From Rutidosis leptorrhynchoides (Eukaryota; Streptophyta; Magnoliopsida; Asterales; Asteraceae), in NCBI RefSeq assembly GCF_046630445.1, contig NC_092338.1:221847501-221911500 (forward strand): a stretch of DNA of 64,000 bases. The letters run 5' to 3'. The translations under genes and the position numbers were made by a program. The notes under the pieces were generated by a model, which was given only the letters and a program-made list of their open reading frames with translations, had not been told where the DNA came from and did no database searches. Shown here piece after piece: positions 1 to 13,497 of this stretch (positions are counted from its first letter, which is position 1; the number at the start of each line of letters is the position of its first letter).

Positions 1-1790
1 GGCTCTATTCTAGAAATATGACATGAGTACTCGTAATATGCAGCAGCGGCTGTCATATGAGAATCAACTTGTCCATCAAACTGAACTTGTCTTCTTGTCC
101 TAACGCATGCATTCGGATCTACAATAATGTTCTCTCTAGGATGAGCAGCTGTAGTTCTGGGAACTGGGTGTGCGGGAACAGGTATTTCTCGATGTAGATT
201 CGTGGTATCTCCATCTTCAGGATTATCAGAATTTTCACTCGAAATATCAGATCCGCGGGTATCATACACTGGATCAACATCTTGATCTGAATCTTATGCT
301 GGTTCAACGACAGTAGATAATGGAGTTGGAGTAGGTGAAGACACTTCTGGCTCGTTCTGTAAATCAAACAGCATTTGTAACTCTACTTCATTCTCCGTCT
401 GATCTGGAGCAAGATTAAATGAATCAATCAGCTCATCATAGTTGTAGATCCAAGGATGAATTTTCGGAACACTTTTCATATGATTCCTCTGGACATCAAC
501 TTCAGACCATTCTTCAACACATCTCATCTCATTGTTGAAAACTCGCTTGTTAGGAGAACTGTAACCGAGAAATACTCCTGTAACCACTTTTGAATCAAAC
601 TTACTTCCTGGTTTTCTCTTCAAAATGGTACACGGGGCACCAAATAGTTCTAGATGCTTCAACGAAGGTTTTCTCCCATGCAATAACTCATAGCATGTTT
701 TACCTAGTCGTTTAACGGTTAAAACTCGATTCATAGTGTAACAAGCATTTGCAATAGCTTCACACCAAAAATGAACAGGTAAAGATGAATCAGCTAGCAT
801 AGTTCTAGCAGCCTCAATCAGAACCCTATTCTTTCTTTCAGCAACACCATTCATCTGTGGAGCATATGCAGAACTGAACTGCATATTGATACCTTTTTCA
901 ATACAAAAACCTGCAAGAAACTGATTCTTGAATTCTGTGCCGTTGTCGCAACGAATCTTTCTGACTTTCAAATTAAAATCTGTCTCTAATCAATTGATTA
1001 GCACTTTCAAGTTCTCAAACGTATCGGACTTCTCTTTCAAGAACATTACCCAAGAGAATCTTGAATAATCATCAGTTACCACCAGACAATACTTACTTCC
1101 ATCAATGCTTTCAAAACGGATTGGACTGAAAAGATCCATATGTAACAATTTAAGTGGAGCTGAGATAGGATTGTACTTCACCAACTTATGAGCTTTCTTG
1201 CTCTACTTACCCTTCTTACACGGAACACATGTTCCTGGAATCTGAAAAGATCGAAGATCAACACCTTCTACAAGATTGTTGTGAACCAGATGGTTCATCT
1301 TCCGAAAACTTAAATGACCCATGCGTTTGTGCCATGTAATATAATCTTATTCAGTCACTTTAGAAACAAAAGCTTGATGATGTTCAGCAGTTGAAGTAGC
1401 AACATTCATATCTAGCATGTATAAATCGGCTTGTCTAGGAGCCTTCATCAAAATCATTTCTGGAGGAATCACAAACTCTGGTTTCAAAATGTAGCTGAAT
1501 TCATCATCAAATGCTACTTTGAAGTATTTTTCACAGATTTGTGAAACCGACAACAAATTGTTTGCAAGCTCTTGACAGTAGTTTACTTTGTCAAAACTAA
1601 CTTTATCATTCTTCAATAAACTTTGAACTGAAATGTGACCTCCTTTATCTCTAGCAAATGCAACATAACCTCCCTTAATTGGGTGTACATCTGAGAGAAG
1701 AGATAGTTGTCCAGTTATATGTCTCGAAGCGCCGCTATCCACTATCCAGGTGTTGTTTGCAGGTAGCCTGGTTCCCTGCATATCACATTA
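1..1790 (-). pseudogene. pol: Copia pol: protease, pre-integrase zinc domain, integrase (partial)
   Basis: Continues the gag frame after TAA TTC TTT TAA (1799-1788). The aspartic protease begins with the WIVDSGASRHITG motif (near 1750-1715). After TAA 1349-1347 comes the pre-integrase HHCC domain (HKRMGH near 1315, CVPC near 1225), then TAG 1205-1203, then the integrase core. The three catalytic acidic residues are visible: D in MDLFSP (about 1135), D in CDNGTEF (about 945) and E in AERKNR (about 838). TGA 992-990 lies between the first two and TAA 296-294 follows the integrase C-terminus. The frame then stays open to base 1 through the proline- and acid-rich linker that precedes reverse transcriptase. 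This copy is inactive. Confidence 0.88.
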
Positions 1791-1796
1791 AAAGAA

Positions 1797-4700
1797 TTAA
1801 TTGATAATGGGAACCCACGCCCGGACGGCAGTAGGTTGTCCATTAACACCCATGGCTTGAACTTCCATCCATTTCCCATTTGAGTCAGGTGGAACCTCAT
1901 CGTCTAAAACCATAAACTTAGATAGTTTAGAAGAAGCAACATTGCTCTTCTGGTTTTTCACATATTGCTCATCTTCAGAGCGATTCACTCGTGGTCTGGT
2001 ATGGGAAAAATATTTCCTACGACTAGCTTTTTGCGAAGGTGATCGTGCCTTAAATTAATAGGCTTTACCTCGATCACTTGATTCGGCAAATCTTACCTCA
2101 GTATCCTTCTTAGGAAGCTTAATCTTCACAGGGGATATTGACCTATAGAAGTTCTTTCTCTTATAGTCTCCATAGATAACATTTGTCATATGTCTTCTAG
2201 TACAAACTTCATCACAAACAGGTGAACCTGTTCTGTGAGCATGAGGTGATCGGTGATCATCATATGTGAGGTCAATCTTACGTCTTAGTGTTCTAAACCT
2301 TGTAGGACAGTTTGCAGCAGTGTGTCCAAAAACACCACAACTAAAACATTGTCGAAATTCTCTATATCCTCTAGATTGATATTGATTATTAGAGTTAGAG
2401 GAAGAGGGATCTTGTGTTTTTGCAAACACAGGAGAATCGTTTGAACTCTTTCTAGGAACAGGTTTAGATATAGGTTTAGGTGTAACTGGTGGAACCACTC
2501 TGTTAGCAAACTTTGGATTTTTCATAATCCGAATTGGCTCATCAGGTGTTATCACCTTCCTTTTCTCCGACTTATCTCCTAGACCAGTTTTCTTATCTTC
2601 CTCATGATCTAAAGATCCTTCAGTGGTATCATCAGAAGGTGCATTCTTAGTTGAGCTACACTTTTTGTTCTTCTCAACGTAGTCCTCATAACTAGGTGGA
2701 ATACAGTCTTCTGGTCATCCATCAACAACATTTTCATTAACAAATTTGTTCTGAAACGGTGGAGCTACGGCCTTTAATCCAATACCCTTTCCCTTGGTGT
2801 CATTTAATTTCACCATCAATGCATTCCATTGTGACGCACTTGCCCAACATTTCATCTTAATTGACATAGCTTCTAAATCAGCTTTAACACATTCATTTTC
2901 TTTCTTCAATTCATTTATTGTGTCAACACGTTTAACTAAAGCTTGATTTATATCAAAGTTATAACATTTAAGATCGTGAAGTTGTTTTTTATAAACTTTG
3001 ATTTGCTCTTTCAACTCATTTTCAACCTTAGTGGTCACATGGTCAGCATGCCATTTTTCTTTCATCTCCGCATATGCCTTAGTTAAATTATCTATTGTTA
3101 CCTTAGATTCAGCACATTTAACACATTCAATAATAGTAGATGGATCAGAAGATACCTGTTGAGCATTATTTGATGAGGAAGTCTCAGCCATAAATGCAAA
3201 GAAATCTGTATTCTTCCCATCATCGAGCTCATCTTCTGATTCTGACGAGTCTGTAAGAAACTCTGAAGTATCAACATCTTTACCCAAATGAATCTCTTCA
3301 AGTCTATCCCAGATATCCTTAGCTCTTGTCAAACCAGAAACCTTTTCAAGATCACTAGCTGATAAGCACGTCTTCAATAAGTCTACTACTTGCTTGTTTA
3401 ATGCTTCAAAATCAGTTTGATCTACCCCAGTATGATCAGTTTTATCTTCAACCTCTGATTATGACGTCTTGTCCGAATCATCAACATCTGAACTTACACT
3501 CTCGATATCTGAACCTTCACCCAAAACAACTAACATTTCCAATTCAACAGCAATCATTCTACCCCATACATCTAATTCCTTATCAGCATCAACCAATGTT
3601 TCTTCACTATGATCTGCTTCTAGACTGTCTTCAAACTCTGAGGTATCACCATACTTATCCTTCCAACTGTTGAAGTAGTAGTCCTCTGATGATGTCAGTG
3701 AAACACTTCCAGATTCAGGTATACAAGGAACCGAATCACGTGCCTTTTTGAATTTGCTCACAACTTGCTTCTGAACCTTCTCTCTTCGAATGGTTCTTGA
3801 CAATTTTTTAGCTCTTTCAGCACGAGCAGTCAGCTTCTCAATTATGTTTTGACTAGTGACACAGTCTTCTTCTACTTCGGTGATCTTTGCCATGTTGGCT
3901 TTAGGTTGTTGGTCAGCCACATTTAACTTCATAGACCAATCATCATCGTCTCCATGAATAATAACCAAAGCTTTGTTCGGACTTTCAGCTGCATCAGCTT
4001 CATTCACTTTATCAGTAATGTAGATCTCACATTTAGTTGAATGACTCTGAGAAGTATAATTCTGATTCTTGAACGGATTACAATTACCCTGCTTCTTTTG
4101 TTTTGTACACTGCCTTGGAAAATGACCTAATTCTCCACAGTTAAAGCAAGTAACAGTATTCATATCAAAACCCAGTTTTGTATCTTTGGTCAGACTGATT
4201 GGTTTCCCAGTTCGCTCTTCATAATCTCTAGCACGTCTCACAAGATTTGTCACACCCCACATAATATCCATCTTCTCGGCTTCGTTCCTATCAAGTTGAG
4301 GATAATCTTCAGTTGTTAGATGAATATTACCTACGCGACCATCAAGATAACTATCATAAGAATTAACAAGGCTTGACAGCAAAGCTATATCTTCACTAAT
4401 CTTTTCTTTCCCAGCTTTCCTCATGTTTTCGATCTTAAGTGCAAATAGGACATCTGATGCAGTCAGTGTAGATGACTCAGTAGTGTTCGAAGTAGGTTGT
4501 GATTGATTGTTGAGTGAACATGGTGAAACTTGTGGTGGATACGAAGTTTGTTGAATAGGTGTACTGCTAACATTCAAACCATGCATATTCTGATTATTCG
4601 TAGCAAAAGCTATTTGAAATGGTGCATGTGCCGAATTAGGCGGTGTGTAACCATTTGGACAGTACATTTTGGTGTCTTGAACTTGTTTAGACCTCTTGAC

Positions 4701-5390
4701 TTTGTTTAACAACTCTAGTTCTTCTTCCTGAAGTCTTGCGATAAACGATTTCACTGTAGCAGTAGCTAATTCTCCACTAGTTTTCATAGTTAATACAAAA
4801 CCATTCCATTCTAACGGTAATGCTCCAGCTAGACATGTCACTTTGTCTTTCTCTTCAATAGTTACATCATGCTTATGTATTTCAGCTAGCAAATGACGAA
4901 ATCTTTCAACCAATTCTGTAATAGACTCTCCAACTTGCCAGTGAAAATGATCAAACTCAGCTTTCAATTCTAAACCTTTTCTAGTTCTGTAAGATGAATT
5001 TCCTTCATTGAAAGTACGAAGTGCTTCCCATATCTTGAATGAATTATCATGACCATCAAGAGCACTCGTCAAATTACAGTACATCTTTTTCTCCAAGTTA
5101 TACTCCTCATGTTCTTCCGAAGGCATGTTGTGTAATGTATACAACTCATTCATAACTGGTGAACGTGGCCATTGAAATTCGGTTTCAATGTACTTCCAAA
5201 GCTTCGTATCCTGACCATCAGACCAAATCTTAAACCTCGACTTCCAAGTAGAATAATTATCCATATTCAGTAACCTCAGACATTTTGTACCACTTCCTGA
5301 TTCACTCTTAGCAAGGAGTAATCGTTGAGTCATATTCGTAATGCTCTGAACTAACGGTGCGGCCAACGCGTAATCATTTGAATTAAACAT
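1797..5390 (-). pseudogene. gag: Copia gag region with two gag-like modules and two zinc knuckles
   Basis: Capsid/nucleocapsid part of E1, which would package element RNA in cytoplasmic particles. The ATG at 5390-5388 opens 643 codons with a copia gag domain (about residues 35-235) and a CCHC knuckle, CFNCGELGHFPRQC. After TAA 3461-3459 the same frame continues with a second partial gag domain (around DLEKVSGLTRAKDIWDRL), an acidic stretch, a predicted coiled coil (about 3130-2850) and a second knuckle, CFSCGVFGHTAANC (near 2340). Further in-frame stops: TGA 2717-2715, TAA 2057-2055, TAA 1799-1797. No frameshift is visible. Two knuckles flanking a coiled coil resembles SIRE-type elements; the second partial gag domain is unusual. 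Codons between the stops remain gag-like, so I read this as one decayed gene rather than four. Confidence 0.85.
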
Positions 5391-5960
5391 CTTGAAAACT
5401 TTACCAAAGGGTAAACCGTGCAGTTCAGGTTATCAACCGTACGTGTGATAGTATCAACCGTACATGTGAAAGTATCAACTGTACGTATCACAGACTCAAG
5501 CGTATGTGTTACTACTTAACCAACAAAACCGAACACAAGTAACAACCATGCGTGTGACAATCACCCGTGTGATTACTCGTACGTGTCACAATCAACCGTT
5601 TGATCACTCGTGTGATCAAACTGTAGTCACTTAACCTCAAAAGGTTATGCTAACCCATGCGTGTGAGTTCACAAGTGACGATCAACCGTGTGGTCAACCG
5701 TGCGTGTGATCAAAAAATTTGACCCACTCGTGTGAACTTCTGTTAAGCTCAAATCACCCAAAAACCCTAAAAATTGATGTTAAACCTCAATTTCTTCGTC
5801 CAAAAGCTGGATTAGCACTAACAAACATAAACACACTCTCTAATTACAATTACACACGTAAAAATGATTCCTTTTTTAATTAAAATCACTTTTATCTCAA
5901 AAACCCAAATAATAAACCCTATTAATCACCAAAAATCACTTGATGATGTTGAAATCACAA
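5391..5960 (-). other. E1 untranslated leader with degenerate CGTACGTGTGA repeats
   Basis: About 570 bases between primer site and gag ATG with no long ORF. Between about 5430 and 5740 the + strand repeats variants of CCGTACGTGTGA and CCGTGTGATCA roughly every 15-30 bases. The same word recurs in the LTR promoter. The remainder (5750-5960) is AT-rich and shows nothing recognisable. Confidence 0.7.
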
Positions 5961-5977
5961 CCAACGCTCTGATACCA
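5961..5977 (-). other. E1 primer binding site (tRNA-iMet type)
   Basis: The minus strand reads TGGTATCAGAGCGTTGG, the usual plant sequence complementary to the 3' end of initiator methionine tRNA, one base after the LTR end. It sets the element orientation and the LTR boundary. Confidence 0.93.
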
Positions 5978-5978
5978 A

Positions 5979-7829
<1,851 letters not shown>

Positions 7830-8504
7830 ATGGAAAATCTCGAAAATATTTTGGAAACTCTTTCTGACATGCAAAATCAATTAAATCAATACTCTCAAAC
7901 GAGTTTTGATGAAAATTCGTTCGATCAATCTTGAATCACGAATGACGAAATAATAACTGGTTGTGAAATCTATGGAGATTATCACTCAATATGGGAATGT
8001 TATTATTACGTTCCTATAGAAAATTATGTACCCATAGAACCTGAATGGAACGATTATGAAGATTCAAATTGGGATTATTCCCAAGAATATATCCAAACTC
8101 AACAACCAGAGGATGAGGAAAACTATGTGTCTGAAATTTTTTTAGATTATATGAAAATCAAACTCGAAGAACTTGACGCTCAAAATGAACAGATAAGAGA
8201 GTTTGCAAATTGGCAAGCTGAAACTCTATCAGACTATACACCTATTGACCTGAGGAGTCATGTGCAAGAAAATCTCATATCATCGAATTTTGATGAATTC
8301 GAGAGCTCCGAAATCACCAATTATCCCGATGATACTTTTTATTCAGTTTTATTAATTTCACAACATATCGACACATTAGCCTCTACCGAAGAAATCATCG
8401 ATCCATCAATGGATGAAGAAGAAGTAAGGGTGACAAATTGGTACTCTTGGGAAAACAATAAGGTTGAAAATTTTACCCCGAGACCAAAGTGGTGGGACCG
8501 ATAA
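7830..8504 (+). pseudogene. Unrecognised acidic ORF of E2, first part
   Basis: ATG 7830-7832 opens a frame running to TGA 8502-8504, interrupted only by TGA 7932-7934. The product would be very acidic and rich in Glu, Asp, Asn and Tyr/Trp, with no zinc knuckle, protease or RT motif. It occupies the place where E4 has gag but shows no gag similarity that I can recognise. A frameshift near 8490 leads into the next open stretch. Function unknown. Confidence 0.5.
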
Positions 8505-8887
8505 GGACCGTTAAAGAAAAAGAATTTGCTTCGATCCCAAAATTCACCATTCCACAACCTTCCAACCCAATATTCTCAATAGACGAGTCATCTATCGAAG
8601 ATGAACTACGAGTTGTAATAGATAATGACACCTCTGATTTCACCCAATTGGGTAATAGAGGTTAAACCTTTGATCCCGAGAATGAACGGAAGGAAATGTT
8701 AGGAATTGTCCACCCTATAGAAATATGTAGGTCGGTGTATAACGATCCATTTGACCAAGAACCAGAAAAGAGACATATCCATTTACTAAAAGCTATACTT
8801 AAAAAAGAATTAAGTAGTGACGATCGGGTGGGTCTATACTTTAAACCCATTGATATATTATACACCACCCGAGATTTAAATAACTAG
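8495..8887 (+). pseudogene. Unrecognised ORF of E2, second part after a frameshift
   Basis: An open stretch in the next frame overlaps the end of the preceding ORF, is interrupted by TAA 8663-8665, and ends at TAG 8885-8887. It encodes a polar peptide with the segment RHIHLLKAILKKELSSDD. It probably continues the 7830 ORF after an indel. No family is recognised. Confidence 0.4.
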
Positions 8888-10834
8888 CTCACTATTTTAA
8901 TTCGTGGAACTTATTCTACCGACTTCACATGTCGACAGCTAAGTGTGGGGAAGTCTAACCCCACTTAACGTTAAATTAGGGGTTCGGTTTAGTGCATAAC
9001 TCGTTAATAAAAATGCATGATAAAATAGGGTAAAGACGCATTTTCAAAGATTAGAAAATAGTTCAGAAAAGCAACCATTTTTTTTAGAAAAACATGTATG
9101 ATAAACCAACAAAAGGAATGAACGATGAGGCGCGCCATCTATCATTCGATGAGCTTTGTAATTACAAACTGGGTATTTTTTTTTTTTACTTTTCTACACT
9201 AATCACCCTCATGAATTTATAATTATAGTCTAATTTCATGCAAATGAGGGCATTGCATGATCTCAAGTGTGGGGAAGGGTTATAAATTCTCTCGGGTTTG
9301 CACTTGGTTTATTTGTCAAATTTTGTGAAAATTTGAAAAAATTTCAACTAAATGAATTCAAAATCATGTTTATATATATTTATGAACGATAAAACTAGGT
9401 GTTAATACCGAAATTATCGTTACCTCGGAAAGGAAATAAATTGAGAAACAACCCAAAATGCTTGAATTCATTTAAAATGGAAAAGAGGAGAATAAAAAGG
9501 CAAAGAAAAAAATAAATAAATAAATAAAAGCCAAGTGTGGGGAGAATGTACCAAGTTATTCAAATAAAAACCATCTATCACATGTTTCTGTAAAGTTATT
9601 GCAAGTGCTTTTGTTTTGGACTAAATTAACTGTTTTACCCTGTATATTGTAATAAAGATGAAAGAAAAGATGGATCTACATGATGAATCAATTCCATCAT
9701 TAAAAGGAAGTAAAGTCTTCCGAAAAATACACGCGTTTCTTGATTTAGGTCAGGAAGTTGTCGTCCAGGCCAGTTGTAGAGTCTACAAAAAACCTTGAAA
9801 AGTTTTCTCGAAAATCAGCTGGAAATCCATGGACCTCAGCATCAAACAGGGTCGCTAAGTGGTCAGACTTATCCTAACTATGAGAGGATCTATCTCGTAA
9901 AATGGAGAGGGCGCCGTGCAAATTAGCTTGATAAGACTAATGAATCAGACCCCTAGAAAGGATAATCTCCTTAAAGAATAAAAATCAGCTTTTAAGCCTG
10001 ATATTACTCAATCCTTGAGATTGACCTTAAAGATTGAGAATTACAAACTCATGGAATTCAATGATATCTAAACTCGAGCTTGAACGAGAAAATATTTTGA
10101 TCAAAATTAAAACTAATTTGTTTTTTGAAAACCTATTTTCAATGCGTTCATTACCATTGAACGTAAAATCCTGAGAATTCACCGGAATTCATTAGGTCAC
10201 CTGAACCAAATCGGATGTCAACCGTAAGAACGGTGGTTGCATAGCATGGTCAAAGACAGGACTTTGTGCCAGACCAAAAAAATTATAGGGTGATCTTTAC
10301 TATTTCTCCTACAAAGGATAGTAATTGCATCCGACACGTTGTGAACCATGAACATCTACATGTCATTAGACATTGCCTTAACAGTTGCTTGTTCATCGCT
10401 TTCCTTTACAAACGGATGGTAGTTTACCGAAAGGTAATATACAGAGCAAGTATACTGGACGTGTGCTTTCCAAATACAAGGTTAGCAAGTGGGTGACACA
10501 AAACCGTAATTTTTGAGCTAAAATTTTAAAATCTGAAACCCACAAAGCCCACAAAAAATATTTTGCAAACACCGGTGAAGGGTTATTCCGGAAAACTTAT
10601 CTAGGGTAAAAGCTAGATTGAATTTTTACAAGATCAAATGTTTTCATAAAGATCCAATTTCCTTAGAGGATCTAAATTTTCATAGTCATATGGGACTGTA
10701 AACCACATCGTTACTATCATTGTTTATACCGCTGTATTAAAATCACTGATGTATAAAGTATGAGAATAAAAAAGTGATTTGAGTGAAGTGTGATTTAATT
10801 TCAAGTTCTGTATTGCTTGAGGACAAGCAATGTT
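8888..10834 (+). other. E2 3' noncoding region with PPT-like words and two tetraloop hairpins
   Basis: No coding frame is convincing. AAGTGTGGGGA words recur at about 8940, 9263 and 9530. Block 10200-10500 is very similar to the E4 block at 16730-17030 and contains two perfect hairpins found in both: ACCGT-AAGA-ACGGT (10221-10234) and TTACC-GAAA-GGTAA (10424-10437). The remainder is AT-rich. Confidence 0.65.
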
Positions 10835-10850
10835 CAAGTGTGGGGATATT
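10835..10850 (+). other. E2 polypurine tract
   Basis: CAAGTGTGGGGATATT lies directly before the LTR start TGATAGTGCTCC at 10851. The same arrangement precedes the E4 3' LTR. This is the expected plus-strand DNA primer site. Confidence 0.75.
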
Positions 10851-11397
10851 TGATAGTGCTCCAAATGAACATATATTTAGGCACAATATCCTTCCAATAT
10901 GTAAAGTTTTTAGTTGTAATTGTTCTATTTTTAAGTTGTAATCATTTAAATAAATAAGTACGAAGGTAAAAGAAGAAAACGAAGATTTGAAGACGCAAAC
11001 GTCCAAAAAACTCAAATATATAAGATACAATCCAAGTGGTTCAATTTATTGATGAGAAACGTCTAAAATTGACAAGAGTACAAGTCGCGAAATGCAAAGT
11101 ACAAGATATCTAAGCATACAAAAAGGCGTTCGAAAATCCGGAACCGAGACATAAACCGAGCATCAACGCGCGAGTCAACGGACCTAAAATTACAAGTCAA
11201 CTATGCACAAGAATATAATATAATATATAAATAATTATATATATATTATATATTAAAAATTAACAGCAGCGCACGTTTAAATTGTTGAATGAGCTGGAAT
11301 TCGAACCTCCGCAATTGCGGAGCTCCAAGGCACAAAAGTACCATGATCGCGGAGCATACAGTTTCAAAATCTGCCTATAAAAGGCCACGAATTCTGG
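10851..11397 (+). repeat. E2 3' LTR, first 547 bp only
   Basis: Starts TGATAGTGCTCC and follows the start of the E4 LTR at moderate similarity. It contains the perfect palindrome CTCCGCAATTGCGGAG (11307-11322), a decayed partner around 11341-11355, and a TATA box TATAAAA (11376-11382). It stops abruptly at the inverted-repeat junction, so R and U5 are missing. Confidence 0.8.
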
Positions 11398-12252
11398 GAC
11401 GACCCGTCCTAATCCACCTAGACGAAGTCATCAACATCTGGTCCCATTGCGAGGTACTGACCTAAATATGCCATGAATGACTCCATGTAATATCCTTCGA
11501 TTGAGCAAATGCACAGCGAAAGACTTAATTCATACCTGATAATAAACATGCTTAAAAGTGTCAACCAAAAGGTTGGTGAGTTCATAGGTTTATCATAAAC
11601 AATAATAAAATTTAGTAATTTTGATAGACCACAAGATTTCAGTTTCATAAATATATGTACACTCGCAAGTGTATAAAAGTATTTTATAAGTTATTGAGCG
11701 CTTCGGTAACCATACTTAACAATTAATGTGGCATATTCCATTTATTATGAAATCTCCCTACACTGTACCAAGTGTAGTAAAAACGAAGTACTATGCAACC
11801 GTTTACGATACTAGAGCGACTAGCCCGGTTGGGGTGGTCAAATCCGATAGATCTATCAATAGGATTCGCGCTTACATGTTCTTCCAACATGTAAACATTA
11901 GTTACCAAGCTATTAGGGAAGATATGCAAGGTGGTACAACTCAACGTAGAATATATTTTAAGTACTTGTGTCTATTTCTTCAAACATAGAAGCAGCGTAT
12001 GTATTCTCAGCCCAAAAATATATATTGCAAAAGCAATTAAAAAGGGAGCAAATGAAACTCACAATATTGTATTTTGAAGTAAAAATACATATGACAGCAT
12101 TAAACAAAATGTAAGGTTGGCCTCGGATTCACAAACCTATATCAATTGTATATATATTAACACATGTTCCATTTGATCAACTAAGTTTACTTATATTTTA
12201 TAATTTATTAAAGTTAATATCTTTATATATAGTTATACTGGTAATAAATATA

Positions 12253-12253
<1 letters not shown>

Positions 12254-12335
<82 letters not shown>
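12254..12335. repeat. (TA)n microsatellite in the left arm
   Basis: About 80 bases of TA repeats; the right arm has no long tract at the matching place (about 13960), so it expanded after the arms formed or was lost from one. Confidence 0.9.
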
Positions 12336-12339
<4 letters not shown>

Positions 12340-12784
12340 AATTAATGTTATATTAATAATAATATATTAATTAGTATATTAAAAAAAACATATTAGTATG
12401 TAATATTAGTTTACTTGTAATATATTTTCATATAGATATCATTCCTTTGTTAAAATAATACTAAAATAATAATAGTTTTGAAAAAAAAAAATAATAAGGA
12501 TTAAAAATAATAATGTTAATAATAATAATAATAATGTTAAAAAGTAATAATAATGATAATGATATAATAAAATGAGAATTGTAATAATAATAATTTTAAT
12601 AAAAATGTTATTTTTAATATGATAATCTATTTAATCATGACTTACTTAGAATTATATTCATAACCGTATCTTTATATTATCTTAATCATAAATATCTCAT
12701 AATCCTATTAAATACTTAATTCATAATCTTTATATCATTATATATATAGTTATATCTCTAAATATTTTTATCATGATTCTAATA

Positions 12785-12785
12785 C

Positions 12786-12852
<67 letters not shown>

Positions 12853-12853
12853 T
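12785..12853. repeat. (AAT)n microsatellite
   Basis: About 23 AAT units in the left arm; its counterpart is the (ATT)n tract at 13376-13497. Confidence 0.9.
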
Positions 12854-12900
12854 ATAGGAAAAGGAAACTACCTTTAACACAAGTTTTTTTTTTTTTTAAA

Positions 12901-12962
12901 ATGCCCATGCCCGGGCTCGAACCCGAGACCTCTCGATAACCCAACACCCACTCTAACCATCC
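12901..12962 (-). repeat. tRNA-like (SINE-like) module in the left arm
   Basis: The minus strand has a GGTTAGAGTGGG stretch resembling a pol III A box, then a GTTCGAGCC B-box-like word in a T-arm-like hairpin, then a T run. It lacks a complete cloverleaf, so it is not a tRNA gene. Confidence 0.5.
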
Positions 12963-13053
12963 CTCTATCCTTGCTTTTCTATTTTATTTCCTGATTGAGT
13001 TTCCATTTAACCCGTTTTTCTTATGTTTCTATCTTCATCAACAATTAATCGAC

Positions 13054-13174
13054 TTGAAAATTTCCACAAGATCATAATAGTAAATCTTCATTATTTCATC
13101 CCTTCATTCTCGTTTTCACCATCAATCTCTATCATTATCCACGTCATCTTCTTCTTTTTATTTATTCTTTTCCA
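13054..13174. other. Loop of the large inverted repeat
   Basis: 121 bases of pyrimidine-rich unique sequence between the two arms; no gene. Confidence 0.85.
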
Positions 13175-13261
13175 GTCGATTAATTGTTGAAGAAGATAGA
13201 AACATAAGAAAAATGGGTTAAATGGAAACTCAATCAGGAAATAAAATAGAAAAGCAAGGAT

Positions 13262-13333
13262 AGAGGGACGGTTAGAGTGGGTGTTGGGTTATCGAGAGGT
13301 CTCGAGTTCGAGCCCGGGCATGGGCATTTTTTT
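13262..13333 (+). repeat. tRNA-like (SINE-like) module in the right arm
   Basis: Mirror of the left-arm copy: A-box-like GGTTAGAGTGGG, B-box-like GTTCGAGCC about 35 bases on, then TTTTTTTT. Related modules occur at 35470, 43761 and 43909. Confidence 0.5.
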
Positions 13334-13375
13334 TTAAAAAAAAACTTATGTTAAAGGTAGTTTCCTTTTCCTATA

Positions 13376-13410
13376 ATAATTATTATTATTAATATTAATA
13401 TTATTATTAA

Positions 13411-13496
<86 letters not shown>

Positions 13497-13497
13497 G
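13376..13497. repeat. (ATT)n microsatellite
   Basis: About 120 bases of mostly ATT repeats in the right arm, longer than the left-arm counterpart. Confidence 0.9.

Larger units (their letters stand above)
11398..13053 (-). repeat. Left arm of a large inverted repeat (3' half of a Tekay-type LTR, reversed)
   Basis: Reverse complement of the right arm (13175-14360 continued at 32396-32857). Sampled stretches agree at roughly 95-97% by eye. On the minus strand it runs from a tRNA-like module and trinucleotide tract to an LTR-type end (GGACGGGTCGTC at 11398). It joins the truncated E2 LTR directly. The apparent ORFs here are LTR sequence and not genes. Confidence 0.9.

Noticed and set aside
5434..5740. 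CRISPR-like array
   Set aside because: Repeats are short, degenerate and irregularly spaced, in the leader of a plant copia element.
11418..11989. ORFs in the left arm as genes
   Set aside because: The same frames recur reversed at 32308-32843 as LTR sequence in the other arm.
12901..13333. Genuine tRNA genes
   Set aside because: T-arm-like hairpins and box-like words are present, but no complete cloverleaf or acceptor stem; they are better read as SINE-like modules in LTRs.
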